A stretch of DNA of 33,528 bases from Hydrogenophaga sp. (GTDB lineage Bacteria; Pseudomonadota; Gammaproteobacteria; Burkholderiales; Burkholderiaceae_C), in NCBI RefSeq assembly GCF_018780075.1, contig NZ_JADMKB010000017.1:1-33528 (forward strand), read 5' to 3'. The number at the start of each line of letters is the position of its first letter. The first letter of the stretch is position 1. The notes below the pieces were generated by a model that ran no database searches, had not been told where the DNA came from, and was given only the letters and a program-made list of their open reading frames with translations. The position numbers and the translations under genes are program-made. Shown here piece after piece: positions 17,594-27,683 of this stretch.

Positions 17594-20009
17594 ACAGGTC
17601 CAGGATGCTGCGCCGGTCCTCGCTTTCGGGTGCCGGGCCCGCACCCTCGCCCACGACAGGGGCCGCTGTCTCCGCTTCGTTGGTTTGCGCACCAGGCCAA
17701 GGATCGTTCAATCCGAGGCCTCGCACGCCCCGCCCGGGCCCGAACTCCTCGTAGTACCACTCGTTCCCCACATGGATAACCCCTGGCGGCGCGGTGAGCT
17801 CTTCCACCGGGACGCCCTTGAGCGCCTCGGTCATGTAAGCAATCCAGATCGGCAGGCTCAAACCGCCGCCGGTTTCGCGACTGCCCAGGTTGCGCGGTGT
17901 GTCGTATCCCACCCACGCTGCGGCCACCACCGTGGGTTGGAAGCCAACGAACCAGGCATCGACCGAATCGTTGGTGGTGCCGGTTTTTCCGTAGAGATCG
18001 GGTCGCTTCAGCGTGGCTTGCGCCCGCGCAGCCGTGCCGGACCGGGTGATTTCCTGCAGCAGGTTGCTCATCAGGAAAGCGTTCCGAGCATCGATGGCGC
18101 GCTGCGATTCCGGTGGCGCAGCCGCAGAGCCCTCGTACAACACCCGCCCTTTCTGCTCAACCACGCGCGTGATCAGCGATGGTGTCACGCGGTATCCGCC
18201 ATTGGCAAACACCGCATATCCACTGGCCATTTGCATGGGCGTGACCGCGCCGGCACCCAGCGCCATGGTGAGGTAAGGCGGGTGTTTGTCGGCATCAAAA
18301 CCAAAACGGGTGATCCAGTCCTGGGCACTTTGGGTGCCGACCAACTGCAGAACACGGATGGACACCATGTTCTTGGACTTGGCCAAGGCGCGCCGAATCG
18401 ACATGGGGCCTTCGAACTGGCCGTCGTAGTTCTTGGGTTCCCAGGGTTTTCCACCGGTTTCCGCCGCAGTGTAGAAGAGAGGTGCATCGTTGACCACGGT
18501 GGTGGGCGTCACGCCTTTTTCCAATGCAGCGGAGTAAACAAACGGTTTGAAGCTTGAGCCCGGTTGGCGCCATGCCTGGGTGACATGGTTGAACTTGTTC
18601 TTCTGGAAATCAAACCCTCCCACCAGTGCACGTACCGCGCCGTTTCGGGGGTCCATTGCCACAAACGCCGACTCGACCTCGGGCAGCTGGCTGATGCGCC
18701 ACGCAGAAGGCCCCGCTTTCAACACGCGGATCACCGCCCCACGCCTGATCTTGATGTTGGGGCCTGCTTTTTCGCTCAACCCGGACATGGCAGGGCGCAA
18801 ACCTTCACCGGTGATTTCCAGGGGATCGCCGTCTTGGCGAATGGCGATCACCTTGCGGGGACTGGCCTCCAGAACCACGGCCGAGAGGAGGTCGTCGTTG
18901 TCTGGACGCTCGGCCAGCGCTTCATCGATCGCGTCATCACGGGCTGCGTTGTCCGTCGGCAGGGTGATGAACAACTCGGGACCACGGTACACCTGCCGGC
19001 GTTCATAGTCGAGAATGCCCTGACGCAGGGCACGGTAGGCCGCCTCCTGTTCGTTGGCCCGCAGACTGGTGGTGACCACCAGTCCCCGTGTGTAGGCCTC
19101 CTCACCATATTGGGCGACCATGGATTGGCGAACCATCTCTGCAACATATTCCGCATGCACATTGGTTGGGGTGTGTGCCGGTCGCAGCTTCAGTGCTTCC
19201 CGCTTGGCCTCTCCAGCCTGATCTGGTGTGATGAACCCGTTGGCCTCCATGCGCTCGATGATGTAGAGCTGGCGCGCCCGTGCACGTTTCGGGTTGCTGA
19301 TGGGGTTATAGGCGGACGGCGCCTTGGGCAGCCCGGCCAGCATGGCCGCTTCCGCGATCGTGACGTCCTTCAACTGCTTTCCAAAGTACGTCTGGGCCGC
19401 GGTGGAGAAACCGTAAGCGCGCTGACCCAGAAAAATCTGATTCATGTAAATCTCAAGAATCTGTTCCTTGCTCAGCAGGTGCTCCAGCTTGAATGTGAGA
19501 AGCACTTCGTAGATTTTTCTGGTGTAGCTCTTTTCAGCTGACAGGTACACATTGCGCGCCACCTGCATCGTGATCGTGGAGGCTCCTTGGCTTTTTGCCT
19601 GACCAAGGTTGGCCAGCGCGGCGCGCATCATCCCTCGGTAGTCCACGCCACTGTGCTCGAAGAACCTTGCGTCCTCGATTGCCAGCACCGCGTTTTTCAT
19701 CACGTCGGGGATTTCCCGAATGGTCAGGAGGTTGCGACGTTCCTCGCCAAACTCCCCGATGAGCTGTCCGTCGGAGGTCAGAACACGCAAAGGAAGTTTG
19801 GGCCTGTAGTCGGCCAGGTCCGCCACGTCAGGCAGGTTGGGGTAGGCCACCGCCAGCGCCAGCCCGATCCCCATCAGGATCATCGCCAAGCCAGCCAGCA
19901 AAAGGCCAGCGACGCCCGCCATCACCTTGGCGGTCCACCCAAGGGCACTGCGGGTTCTAAGGGCGATGCTTCCGGTGTTTCGAGGAGCAGCGTCGTCGTC
20001 TTGGGCCAT
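17583..20009 (-). CDS. mrcA: Penicillin-binding protein 1A (bifunctional transglycosylase/transpeptidase)
   Basis: An 808-residue class A PBP that polymerises and crosslinks peptidoglycan at the inner membrane. One transmembrane helix lies near 25-55. The glycosyltransferase domain holds the catalytic E112 in [13 protein letters not shown], and QGASTITMQ and [12 protein letters not shown] motifs. An OB-like insert covers about 320-420. The transpeptidase has S485-SFK488, S545-KN547 and K675-TGTT. The first ATG is at 20007-20009; a TTG six codons upstream is also open, but it lies practically at the predicted transcription start. The 3' end overlaps cyaY by 11 bases. Position next to the divergent pilM operon is standard in this group. 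Confidence 0.97.
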   Translation of the reverse strand: MAQDDDAAPRNTGSIALRTRSALGWTAKVMAGVAGLLLAGLAMILMGIGLALAVAYPNLPDVADLADYRPKLPLRVLTSDGQLIGEFGEERRNLLTIREIPDVMKNAVLAIEDARFFEHSGVDYRGMMRAALANLGQAKSQGASTITMQVARNVYLSAEKSYTRKIYEVLLTFKLEHLLSKEQILEIYMNQIFLGQRAYGFSTAAQTYFGKQLKDVTIAEAAMLAGLPKAPSAYNPISNPKRARARQLYIIERMEANGFITPDQAGEAKREALKLRPAHTPTNVHAEYVAEMVRQSMVAQYGEEAYTRGLVVTTSLRANEQEAAYRALRQGILDYERRQVYRGPELFITLPTDNAARDDAIDEALAERPDNDDLLSAVVLEASPRKVIAIRQDGDPLEITGEGLRPAMSGLSEKAGPNIKIRRGAVIRVLKAGPSAWRISQLPEVESAFVAMDPRNGAVRALVGGFDFQKNKFNHVTQAWRQPGSSFKPFVYSAALEKGVTPTTVVNDAPLFYTAAETGGKPWEPKNYDGQFEGPMSIRRALAKSKNMVSIRVLQLVGTQSAQDWITRFGFDADKHPPYLTMALGAGAVTPMQMASGYAVFANGGYRVTPSLITRVVEQKGRVLYEGSAAAPPESQRAIDARNAFLMSNLLQEITRSGTAARAQATLKRPDLYGKTGTTNDSVDAWFVGFQPTVVAAAWVGYDTPRNLGSRETGGGLSLPIWIAYMTEALKGVPVEELTAPPGVIHVGNEWYYEEFGPGRGVRGLGLNDPWPGAQTNEAETAAPVVGEGAGPAPESEDRRSILDLFRN

Positions 20010-20035
20010 GCGTTCAGTCCGAGCCAAAGTTGGGG

Positions 20036-20041
20036 ATTATA
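20036..20041 (-). promoter_or_regulatory. Perfect -10 box of the mrcA promoter
   Basis: The minus strand carries a consensus TATAAT. Transcription would start near 20029 and give about a 20-base leader to the ATG at 20009. No good -35 is found at 16-18 bases, so an activator or another recognition mode may be needed. Confidence 0.5.
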
Positions 20042-20157
20042 AAAATGGCCCTGTTGCGTGCACGCCCGGGAGCTGTGTCCATATTGTGAGTTGTTGTGTG
20101 GTTCTTCCGGGCTGGCATGTCGTGCAAGGCGCGAAGACCAAGTTTTTGCGTATGCTT

Positions 20158-20224
20158 TTGACAACGCTTCTCTTTGTGCCAGATGTATAAATTCTTTGCT
20201 GCACAAGGGGCTTGCTGCTAGCAT
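20158..20224 (+). promoter_or_regulatory. Candidate pilM operon promoter region
   Basis: Two incomplete sigma70-like options are seen. A perfect TTGACA (20158-20163) lies 22 bases from TATAAA (20186-20191), which is too far for a normal promoter. TTGCTG (20196-20201) lies 17 bases from TAGCAT (20219-20224). TTGCTGC itself is repeated directly at 20196 and 20212. No sigma54 site with correct GG-GC spacing was found. Confidence 0.25.
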
Positions 20225-20279
20225 TCAAGTGAATTCTTAAGTCTGGCGCCCTGTGGCGTAACCATATCTGGGGGTCACC

Positions 20280-21359
20280 TTGATCTCATTGGGGTCGTTT
20301 TTTAGCCGGGATACGGCACCGTTGTTGGGCATCGACGTGAGTTCATCCAGCGTGAAGCTGGTGGAGCTCAGCCGCAATCGTTCTGGAGATCTGGTGCTCG
20401 AACGGTGTGCCATCGAGCCGCTGGAGCGCGGATGGATCACCGATGGCAATATTGAAAAGTTCGATGAGGTGGCCGAAGCCGTCCGACGCGTGGTCCGCAA
20501 GAGCGGAAGCAAGACGAGGAACGTGGCGATGGCGCTTCCCGCTTCGGCAGTGATCACCAAGAAAATCGTGCTGCCCGGGGGGTTGTCTGACAAAGAGCTC
20601 GAAGCCCAGGTGGAGTCTGAGGCCAATCAGTACATTCCCTTTTCCTTGGACGAGGTGAGTCTGGATTTCTGTGTCATCGGTCCCAGCGCGAACTCGGTGG
20701 GCGACTCTGAAGTTCTGATTGCCGCCTCGCGCAAAGAGAAAGTGTCTGATCGCCAAGGCTTGGCGGAAGCCGCGGGCCTCAAGCCCGTGATCATGGACGT
20801 AGAGCCCTATGCCTCTCGCATGGCAGCGGGTCGCGTGATCGAGACGCTTCCCAATCAAGGCGTGGACTCGCTTGTGGCATTGTTCGAAGTCGGTGCCGTG
20901 ACCACCAGCATGCAGGTCATGCGCAACGATGATGTGCTTTATGAGCGCGACCAAGCGTTTGGCGGTGCACAGCTGACACAGCTGATCGTGCGGCAATATG
21001 GTTTTTCTGCCGACGAAGCCGAAGCAAAAAAACGTTCAGGTGACCTGCCGGACGATTATCGGGCCAGCGTATTGGAGCCTTTTATTGAAAGCATGGCTCA
21101 AGAGGTAGGCCGGGCACTTCAGTTCTTTTTTACCAGCACCCCCTACAACAAGGTGGATCACATTTTGCTCGCAGGTGGAAGTGCCGCGCTTCCTGGTCTG
21201 ACAGAGGCAGTGACCCATCAGACGTCATTCGCTTGCATGGTTGTGAATCCGTTCGATGGCATGGAGATGGCTGCCAGTGTGCACGCACGGAAAATTGCTC
21301 GCGAGGCGCCGTCCTATCTCACCTCCACCGGGTTGGCATTGCGGAGGTTCTACCAATGA
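20280..21359 (+). CDS. pilM: Type IV pilus assembly protein PilM
   Basis: A 359-residue cytoplasmic actin-like ATPase that docks on the short N-terminal tail of PilN and links the pilus alignment complex to the motor. The nucleotide-binding motifs include LLGIDVSSSSVKLVEL (residues 15-30) and HILLAGGSAALPGL. The start is an uncommon TTG at 20280, chosen because GGGGG lies about six bases upstream and the resulting MISLGSFF N-terminus matches PilM proteins. The stop overlaps the pilN start (ATGA). This is the first gene of the pilMNOPQ operon. Confidence 0.95.
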   Translation: MISLGSFFSRDTAPLLGIDVSSSSVKLVELSRNRSGDLVLERCAIEPLERGWITDGNIEKFDEVAEAVRRVVRKSGSKTRNVAMALPASAVITKKIVLPGGLSDKELEAQVESEANQYIPFSLDEVSLDFCVIGPSANSVGDSEVLIAASRKEKVSDRQGLAEAAGLKPVIMDVEPYASRMAAGRVIETLPNQGVDSLVALFEVGAVTTSMQVMRNDDVLYERDQAFGGAQLTQLIVRQYGFSADEAEAKKRSGDLPDDYRASVLEPFIESMAQEVGRALQFFFTSTPYNKVDHILLAGGSAALPGLTEAVTHQTSFACMVVNPFDGMEMAASVHARKIAREAPSYLTSTGLALRRFYQ

Positions 21360-21988
21360 TCTTGATCAATCTTTTGCCCCACCGCGAGGCGTCACGAAAA
21401 AAGCAGAAAGAGCAGTTTTTCACGCAACTCGGTCTGTCGGCGCTGCTCGGGGGCATCATCTGTGGGGCGGTCTTCACTTGGTATCAAGGGCAGATCGCTG
21501 AGCAGCAGGAGCGAAATGCATTTCTGAAAAAAGAAATGGCTCGCCTGGATGCTGAAATCAAGGATATTGCTGGACTTCAGGCGGAAATCGCTTCACTGCG
21601 TGCCCGTCAGACGGCGGTTGAAGACCTGCAAGCTGATCGAAACATGCCCGTGCATCTTCTGGAAGAGCTGGTGAGCGAGTTGCCTGATGGCATCTATTTG
21701 AGAAGCATGAAGCAGGAGAGCCAAAGTGTTTTGCTGACGGGCGTGGCTCAATCGCAGGAGCGAGTGTCCGACTTGTTGAGAAGTTTGTCGACCAAGACAG
21801 AGTGGCTGGTGAAGCCCGAATTGGTGGAAATCGTTGCAGCCAATGCGTCTGTCTCCAATCGAGAGCAGCGCCGCGTGTCTAACTTCACGATCCGTGCGAA
21901 ATTGAATCGCCCGGTCAGTGGCACCGCCAAACCCACAGGTTCACCATCCGTCGGCCCAACTGCTCCAGTTGTTCCAGGCAAGGCTTGA
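21356..21988 (+). CDS. pilN: Type IV pilus assembly protein PilN
   Basis: A 210-residue bitopic inner-membrane protein. It begins MILINLLPHREASRKK; the INLLPHR segment is the cytoplasmic motif held by PilM. One transmembrane helix lies at about 22-42, followed by a coiled coil (about 45-95) and a periplasmic ferredoxin-like domain that pairs with PilO. The ATG overlaps the pilM stop and has GGAGG upstream. A Pro/Thr-rich tail ends the protein (about 185-210). Confidence 0.95.
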   Translation: MILINLLPHREASRKKQKEQFFTQLGLSALLGGIICGAVFTWYQGQIAEQQERNAFLKKEMARLDAEIKDIAGLQAEIASLRARQTAVEDLQADRNMPVHLLEELVSELPDGIYLRSMKQESQSVLLTGVAQSQERVSDLLRSLSTKTEWLVKPELVEIVAANASVSNREQRRVSNFTIRAKLNRPVSGTAKPTGSPSVGPTAPVVPGKA

Positions 21989-22006
21989 TTGGAGATTCAG
22001 ATAAAC

Positions 22007-22714
22007 ATGGCCAAATCTGCCAAAATCAACGTCGATTTTAAGTCGCTTCAGGACAAGATAAAATCACAGTTTTCTGGGTTGGATCCGAACGACCCTTCAC
22101 AGTGGCCATCCTTGCCCAGGAATGCGCTCTTTTTGGTCGTTTGCATGGCGGTGATTGCAGGGCTCTGGTTTGCATGGTTGAAGACTGTCGATGAAGAGCT
22201 GCTTGCCTCGCAGGCTCAAGAGCAACAACTCAGGGACGATTACCGGAAAAAATTGGTTCAGGCGGTCAATCTTGATGCCTTGAGAAAACAGTTGGAGCAG
22301 GTTCAGCAGTATGTGAGTCAGCTCGAGAAACAGCTGCCGAGCAAAGCTGAAATGGACGCTCTGTTGTCTGATATCAACCAGGCCGGTCTGGGAAGAAGTT
22401 TGCAATTCGAGTTGTTCAGGCCAGGTCAGGTATCTGTCAAGGAGTATTATGCTGAGCTTCCAATTACTGTAAAAGTGACCGGTGGATACCATGATATCGG
22501 TCTTTTTGCGGCAGACATCGCCAATTTGTCTCGCATTGTTACGCTGAACAATTTGGCGATTGTTCCGGTGAAAGATAGGGATGGATTTTTGACGCTGGAT
22601 TGCATAGCGAAAACATTCAGATACCTGGATCAGGAGGAGATTGTTCAGCAGCAAAAGGCCGCTGCTGGCAAAAAGCCCGGTGCTGCGAAATCTTCCGCCG
22701 GAGTTGTCAAATGA
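22007..22714 (+). CDS. pilO: Type IV pilus assembly protein PilO
   Basis: A 235-residue inner-membrane partner of PilN. It has a cytoplasmic N-terminal segment, one helix at about 40-60 (ALFLVVCMAVIAGLWFAWL), a coiled coil through about 120, and a PilO-type periplasmic domain (GRSLQFELFRPG, then YYAELPITVKVTGGYHDIGLF). The ATG at 22007 is preceded by GGAG 12 bases away; a TTG at 21989 just after the pilN stop is a weaker alternative. The stop overlaps the pilP start. The C-terminal tail is Lys/Ala-rich. Confidence 0.95.
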   Translation: MAKSAKINVDFKSLQDKIKSQFSGLDPNDPSQWPSLPRNALFLVVCMAVIAGLWFAWLKTVDEELLASQAQEQQLRDDYRKKLVQAVNLDALRKQLEQVQQYVSQLEKQLPSKAEMDALLSDINQAGLGRSLQFELFRPGQVSVKEYYAELPITVKVTGGYHDIGLFAADIANLSRIVTLNNLAIVPVKDRDGFLTLDCIAKTFRYLDQEEIVQQQKAAAGKKPGAAKSSAGVVK

Positions 22715-23259
22715 ACGCCCTTCATAGTGCTTTGGTCAGTGTTGCTGTACTTTCATTTCTCGTTGGATGCTCAGGTTCTGAACAGCAGGAATTGAGTGCA
22801 TGGATGCAGAGTGAGCGCAATTCTATACGGCCAGATGTTAAACCTATTCCAGAGCCTTCCAAATTTCTGCCACATTCTTATGCTGGCGAGCGATTCATGG
22901 AGCCCTTCAGCAATGAAAAGCTCGTGAGCATATTGAAAAGTGGGCAATCGCTATCTACTGAGAAATCTGCCTTGATTGAGCCCGAGTTGAATCGGCGTAA
23001 ACAGCCGCTGGAGGCTTTTCCACTTGACGCCATGTCCATGGTGGGCATTCTCAATCGCAAAGGTCAGTTGGTCGCGCTGGTAAAGGTGGACTCGCTTCTG
23101 TATCAGGTGGTGGCTGGTGGCTACCTTGGACAAAATTATGGGCGAATTGTCAAGATTGATGAGAATCAAATTGTCTTGCGTGAAATTGTGCAAGATGCTG
23201 CAGGTGAGTGGATAGAACGTCCAGCGGCGTTGCAACTACAAGAGGAAACGTCTAAATGA
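22711..23259 (+). CDS. pilP: Type IV pilus assembly lipoprotein PilP
   Basis: A 182-residue inner-membrane lipoprotein that connects PilN/PilO to the PilQ secretin. The signal peptide ends in the lipobox FLVGC with C20 lipidated. A long disordered linker (about 25-95) leads to the PilP beta-sandwich domain, recognised by the block MSMVGILNRKGQLVALVKVDSLLYQVVAGGYLGQNYGRI, written here only to mark positions about 109-148. Both ends overlap neighbours as ATGA. Confidence 0.93.
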   Translation: MNALHSALVSVAVLSFLVGCSGSEQQELSAWMQSERNSIRPDVKPIPEPSKFLPHSYAGERFMEPFSNEKLVSILKSGQSLSTEKSALIEPELNRRKQPLEAFPLDAMSMVGILNRKGQLVALVKVDSLLYQVVAGGYLGQNYGRIVKIDENQIVLREIVQDAAGEWIERPAALQLQEETSK

Positions 23260-25433
23260 GTAAAACGCTTCAGGTCAAGGTTCTCAAAATGAACTCGAGA
23301 AACACCCGCAATCTTTCCATGTTCGTCGGGCTCGCCTTGGCCAGTTGGCTTGCGCAAGCTCAAAATGCCATTCAATCGTTGACAGGAAGTGTCCAGTCAG
23401 GAGTTGATGTCATCCGCATTGAGATGTCGGAGCCACTTCAGGTCGTTCCGACGGGGTTCACGATTCAGGCGCCGGCCCGTATTGCTTTGGATTTTCCTGG
23501 TGTGGTGAATGGCATTGGGCGCAGTTCTGTTGAAATTGGGCAAGGAAACATTCGTTCGGCCAATGTGGTTCAGGCCGGTGATCGGACAAGGGTTGTCATT
23601 AATTTGAGCCAACCTTCTGCCTATCAAGCAAAGTTGGAAGGCAAGTCGCTTTTATTGGTGTTGGGGAATGGGGTAGGCGCGTCTGCTGCGGCGCCTGCGA
23701 CCGGGAAGCCTGCTTCTTCTTTTGCGACCACCGCTGCAAGTGAAACCACTGCATTGAAGGATGTCGATTTCAGGCGCGGTGTGGGCAATTCAGGACGTGT
23801 GGTGGTTGATCTGGCGAACAACCAGACCGGTGTTGACATTCGTCAGCAAGGCAAGGATTTGGTCGTTGATTTTCTCAAAACTTCTTTGCCGGAGGGCCTG
23901 CGCAGGAAACTGGATGTTACTGATTTCGGAACGCCTGTGCAGACTGTCGTGACAAGCCAAGTGGGTGATCGTGTTCGCATGTTGGTCACCCCGACCGGCA
24001 ATTGGGAGCATTCCGCCTATCAGAGTGACAATCAATTTGTTCTTGAGGTTCGGGAGCAAAAGATTGACGCTTCAAAATTGACACAAGGTCCTGGTTACAA
24101 TGGTGAGAAGCTTTCGCTCAACTTTCAGAACATTGAAGTCAGGTCGTTGCTGCAGGTGATTGCAGATTTCACCAATTTCAACATTGTGACATCGGATTCT
24201 GTGACTGGTGCCGTGACGCTGAGGTTGAAGGATGTGCCTTGGGATCAAGCTCTGGACATCATCCTTCAGGCCAAAGGCCTCGGAATGCGCAAGAGTGGCA
24301 ACGTTCTTTGGATCGCGCCGAAAGATGAGATTGCGGCTCGCGAGAAGCAAGAACTGGAAGCCAAAGCGTCGGTGGAAAGCCTCGAAACCTTGCGGACACA
24401 AGGTTTTCAAATGAACTATGCCAAAGCCAGTGAAATTGCTGCACAGATCACAAGTGGGGGATCAGGAGGCGCGGCTCAAGGCGGAAGCAGTGCGAGGATA
24501 TTGTCTCTTCGAGGCAGTGTGATCGCAGAGCCAAGAACCAATCAGCTATTTGTCACGGACATCCCTTCGAAGCTGGAGCAAGTTCAGCAGTTGATCGCCA
24601 AGCTGGATATCCCCGTGCGACAGGTGCTGATCGAGGCGCGAATCGTTGAAGCCAGTGATACATTTGGTCGTTCTCTGGGGGCTCGATTGGGTGGTTCTGA
24701 TTTGCGTGGTGTTCGCGGAGGGGAGTCTGGGTATCCAGTGGCTGGAGCAAATCGGGTTGCCATTGGCGGCAGTTACAACGCGGTGTCCAGCACCACAGCC
24801 GAGTCTGCTAATACCTTGGACACGACAAACACCAGTTTCGTGAATTTGCCTTCTTCGGGTGTCGGTGGTTTCCTCCCCGCAGCGTTTGCCGTGTCGCTGT
24901 TCAGTTCGGCTGCAAACCGATTTCTCAACCTGGAAATTTCTGCGCTGGAGGCCGATGGGCGGGGGAAAATTGTTTCAAGCCCCCGCGTTGTTACCGCTGA
25001 TCAGGTGAAAGCCTTGATTGAACAAGGTACCGAGTTTCCCTACCAAACTGCTACCTCAAGCGGTGCAACGGCAGTTGCATTCCGCAAGGCCAACCTTAAG
25101 CTTGAGGTCACCCCCCAAATCACGCCGGAAGGTGGGATCATTTTGGATGTGGACATCAACAAGGACAGCCGAGGCGAGACAACCGCGGCTGGTATTGCCA
25201 TCGACACCAAGCACGTACAGACCCAGGTGTTGGTCGAGAACGGTGGCACGGTGGTGATTGGTGGTATCTTTTCTGAGGAATCCCGCGACACGGTGACCAA
25301 AGTCCCTCTCCTGGGTGATATCCCAATTCTGGGGAATTTGTTCAAGAACAAGAACAATTCAACCAGCAAGACTGAACTGTTGATTTTTCTTACCCCCCGT
25401 TCGATCAGCAGCGGTGATGTGGCCCGTCGTTGA
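23256..25433 (+). CDS. pilQ: Type IV pilus secretin PilQ
   Basis: A 725-residue outer-membrane secretin through which the pilus passes. A signal peptide ends near residue 35 (ASWLAQAQ). Two AMIN domains lie at about 40-125 and 165-265 (peptidoglycan binding), an N0/STN domain at about 275-345 (LSLNFQNIEVRSLLQVIADF), an N1 domain at about 370-455, and the secretin core from VLIEARIVEAS to the terminal VPLLGDIPILGNLFKN block. The ATG overlaps the pilP stop with AGGAAA upstream; a second ATG at 23289 is a possible start nearer the signal peptide. Confidence 0.96.
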   Translation: MSKTLQVKVLKMNSRNTRNLSMFVGLALASWLAQAQNAIQSLTGSVQSGVDVIRIEMSEPLQVVPTGFTIQAPARIALDFPGVVNGIGRSSVEIGQGNIRSANVVQAGDRTRVVINLSQPSAYQAKLEGKSLLLVLGNGVGASAAAPATGKPASSFATTAASETTALKDVDFRRGVGNSGRVVVDLANNQTGVDIRQQGKDLVVDFLKTSLPEGLRRKLDVTDFGTPVQTVVTSQVGDRVRMLVTPTGNWEHSAYQSDNQFVLEVREQKIDASKLTQGPGYNGEKLSLNFQNIEVRSLLQVIADFTNFNIVTSDSVTGAVTLRLKDVPWDQALDIILQAKGLGMRKSGNVLWIAPKDEIAAREKQELEAKASVESLETLRTQGFQMNYAKASEIAAQITSGGSGGAAQGGSSARILSLRGSVIAEPRTNQLFVTDIPSKLEQVQQLIAKLDIPVRQVLIEARIVEASDTFGRSLGARLGGSDLRGVRGGESGYPVAGANRVAIGGSYNAVSSTTAESANTLDTTNTSFVNLPSSGVGGFLPAAFAVSLFSSAANRFLNLEISALEADGRGKIVSSPRVVTADQVKALIEQGTEFPYQTATSSGATAVAFRKANLKLEVTPQITPEGGIILDVDINKDSRGETTAAGIAIDTKHVQTQVLVENGGTVVIGGIFSEESRDTVTKVPLLGDIPILGNLFKNKNNSTSKTELLIFLTPRSISSGDVARR

Positions 25434-25459
25434 TCATTTTGAAGTACAGGAGTGAACTA

Positions 25460-25867
25460 GTGAAACGATTTTCAAGCCGTGTGATTTTTAGTAGCCTTCT
25501 CGCTTCGTTTTTTTTGATATCTTGTGGTGGTGGTGGTGATGTGGCTGGTGACTCTACTGAGTTTTCGGTTTCTCCCGAAGAGTATGCGTTGAAGTTGGGG
25601 GCTGGTTCTCGTTGTCGTGATGCCTCGGAAACCCCTCCCGTCGTGGTAACCATCATTGGTGGGCAACCCCCCTTTAGAATTATAAATGCCGCCCCTGAGG
25701 CGCTGGTGATTGATAAAACGGAGGCTTCTGGCAAAGATCCCCAGTTCAGAATTTCTTATTCTGCAACCGCAGTGCTTTGTGCCAACCCAGGTGTTGTGAC
25801 TGTTTTGGATTATCATTCTCGCTCTGTTTCCTTTGAGTATTCTGTTGAAATTGATGAGGCGCAATAG
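25460..25867 (+). CDS. Small lipoprotein of unknown function in the pil operon
   Basis: A 135-residue predicted lipoprotein that I do not recognise. From GTG 25460 (AGGAG seven bases upstream) it begins MKRFSSRVIF, has a hydrophobic stretch and the lipobox FLISC with C22 lipidated, then a Gly-rich CGGGGD stretch. The rest looks like a small beta-rich domain with two cysteines, in SRCRD and AVLCANP, that could form a disulfide. It starts 26 bases after pilQ, on the same strand, and shares the AT-leaning composition of pilN-pilQ. An accessory role in secretin assembly or pilus function is inference from position only. It could also be an unrelated insertion before aroK. Confidence 0.75.
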   Translation: MKRFSSRVIFSSLLASFFLISCGGGGDVAGDSTEFSVSPEEYALKLGAGSRCRDASETPPVVVTIIGGQPPFRIINAAPEALVIDKTEASGKDPQFRISYSATAVLCANPGVVTVLDYHSRSVSFEYSVEIDEAQ

Positions 25868-25962
25868 GTAATGGATCGTTGCTGTTCATTTGCCGGTTTT
25901 GTTTTGATCTAATCGGTGGCTTGGGGTGGATGTTGTGAAATGTGCCCACTGTTAGCGGTTTA

Positions 25963-26484
25963 ATGAGTATTGCTCTTATAGGACTTCCTGGTTCAGGAAA
26001 GTCCACGATCGGTCGTCAACTTGCAAGACGATTGTTGCTGACTTTCGTCGATTCAGATCAAGTGATTGAACAGCGATTGGGTTGCTCAATCCGGGAGTTT
26101 TTCGAGCGTGAAGGCGAGGATCGCTTTCGAGACATCGAAGAATCGGTGATCGATGAACTGACTCAAGGTGCAGCGTGTGTGTTGTCGACCGGGGGCGGCT
26201 CGGTGCTGAGGCCGTCCAATCGACATCACCTTCAAGCTCGTTGCCGAGTGGTGTATCTGAGGTCTTCGCCGGAGGAGGTGTTCCGGCGGTTGCGACACGA
26301 CCGCAACCGGCCTTTGTTGCAGGTCGCTGACCCTCTGCAGCGTCTGAAGGACTTGCACGCCGCGCGCGATCCGCTTTACAAGGAGGCGGCCCATTTCGTG
26401 ATCGAAACCGGTCGACCTTCTGTAGCCACCCTGGTCAACATGATTGTCATGCAGCTGGAGCTGTCGGGACATTTGCAGCCATAG
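25963..26484 (+). CDS. aroK: Shikimate kinase
   Basis: A 173-residue cytoplasmic kinase that phosphorylates shikimate at the 3-hydroxyl using ATP in the chorismate pathway. The Walker A is GLPGSGKST at about residues 7-15. The shikimate-binding parts are FVDSDQVIE, FRDIEE and STGGGSV, and the lid has RNRPLL. The ATG at 25963 gives the usual N-terminus; GTG at 25942, seven codons earlier, is an alternative. aroK-aroB after pilQ is the classical gene order in proteobacteria. Confidence 0.95.
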   Translation: MSIALIGLPGSGKSTIGRQLARRLLLTFVDSDQVIEQRLGCSIREFFEREGEDRFRDIEESVIDELTQGAACVLSTGGGSVLRPSNRHHLQARCRVVYLRSSPEEVFRRLRHDRNRPLLQVADPLQRLKDLHAARDPLYKEAAHFVIETGRPSVATLVNMIVMQLELSGHLQP

Positions 26485-26564
26485 GGGTGTCATATTGAGG
26501 CGGAAGCGCGCCGCTGGGGCGCCGTCTCCCAGATCAAGACGGGCAAGGCTCTAAACTTGCCGAC

Positions 26565-27683
26565 ATGAACGATATCTCCTCATCGCTTCCGGTTCATCAA
26601 GTTCCCATTGCCTTGGGTGACCGAAGTTACTTCATTGACATCGGCCACGGCCTTCTGGACATACCACCCAACGCTGCGCTTCCGAAAGGGTCGTCTGCCT
26701 TGGTGGTCAGCAACGAGACGGTTGCACCCCTGTATCTGGAGCGGTTGAAAAGATCGCTCGCGCCGCACTACCGACAGGTGTTCAGTGTGTTGCTTCCCGA
26801 TGGGGAGGCCCACAAGACCTGGGAGTCGCTGAACCTGATTTTCGATGCGATGCTTTCACTCGGGTGCGACCGAAAGACCGTTTTGTTCGCGCTGGGCGGC
26901 GGCGTGGTGGGCGATATGACCGGCTTTGCCGCGGCGTCGTTCATGCGTGGTGTGCCGTTCGTGCAGGTGCCGACAACACTGTTGGCGCAGGTGGATTCCT
27001 CCGTGGGTGGCAAGACCGCGATCAACCATCCGCTTGGAAAAAACATGATCGGCGCCTTCTATCAGCCACAGCGGGTGATTTGCGATCTGCAGACGCTCGA
27101 CACCTTGCCCGAGCGGGAGTTGAGCGCAGGGCTGGCCGAGGTCATCAAATACGGACCGATCTCCGACTTGGTTTTTCTCGACTGGATCGAGGAAAACATG
27201 CAAGCCCTCAGGGCGCGCGATCCGGGGGCGCTGGCGCACGCGGTGCGACGCAGTTGTGAGATCAAGGCCAACGTGGTTGGGCAGGACGAACGTGAATCGG
27301 GTTTGCGGGCGATCCTCAACTTCGGTCATACCTTTGGCCACGCCATCGAGGCCGGCATGGGGTATGGCGTGTGGCTGCACGGCGAAGCGGTGGGTTGCGG
27401 CATGGTCATGGCAACGCGTTTGTCGATGCACTTGGGCTTGGTGGACAGCGACTTTCTTCAACGGATCACCACCCTCGTGGAGCGTGCGGGTCTTCCAGTT
27501 CAAGCGCCCGTCCTGGATGCGACTGACAACGTGGGACGCTACCTTTCACTGATGCGGATGGACAAAAAATCCGAGTCGGGTGAGATCAAGTTTGTGCTGG
27601 TCGACGGGCAGGGACTCGCGATGGTGCGCGGAGCGCCGGACGCCGTGGTGGGCGAGGTGATTGCAGCGAGTTGCGGTCTGTGA
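26565..27683 (+). CDS. aroB: 3-dehydroquinate synthase
   Basis: A 372-residue NAD- and zinc-dependent cytoplasmic enzyme that cyclises DAHP to 3-dehydroquinate, the second step of chorismate synthesis. Motifs: [10 protein letters not shown], the NAD site [13 protein letters not shown], the [20 protein letters not shown] block, and the zinc ligands in the E-V-I-K-Y and GHTFGHAIE segments. It is of normal length. Eighty bases separate it from aroK and hold no recognised element. The stop overlaps a GTG start for the next gene. Confidence 0.97.
   Translation: MNDISSSLPVHQVPIALGDRSYFIDIGHGLLDIPPNAALPKGSSALVVSNETVAPLYLERLKRSLAPHYRQVFSVLLPDGEAHKTWESLNLIFDAMLSLGCDRKTVLFALGGGVVGDMTGFAAASFMRGVPFVQVPTTLLAQVDSSVGGKTAINHPLGKNMIGAFYQPQRVICDLQTLDTLPERELSAGLAEVIKYGPISDLVFLDWIEENMQALRARDPGALAHAVRRSCEIKANVVGQDERESGLRAILNFGHTFGHAIEAGMGYGVWLHGEAVGCGMVMATRLSMHLGLVDSDFLQRITTLVERAGLPVQAPVLDATDNVGRYLSLMRMDKKSESGEIKFVLVDGQGLAMVRGAPDAVVGEVIAASCGL

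Noticed and set aside
20114..20128. TGGCATG near the pilM promoter region as a sigma54 -24 element
   Set aside because: The following GC is two bases too close for the required GG to GC spacing, so a sigma54 promoter is not supported.
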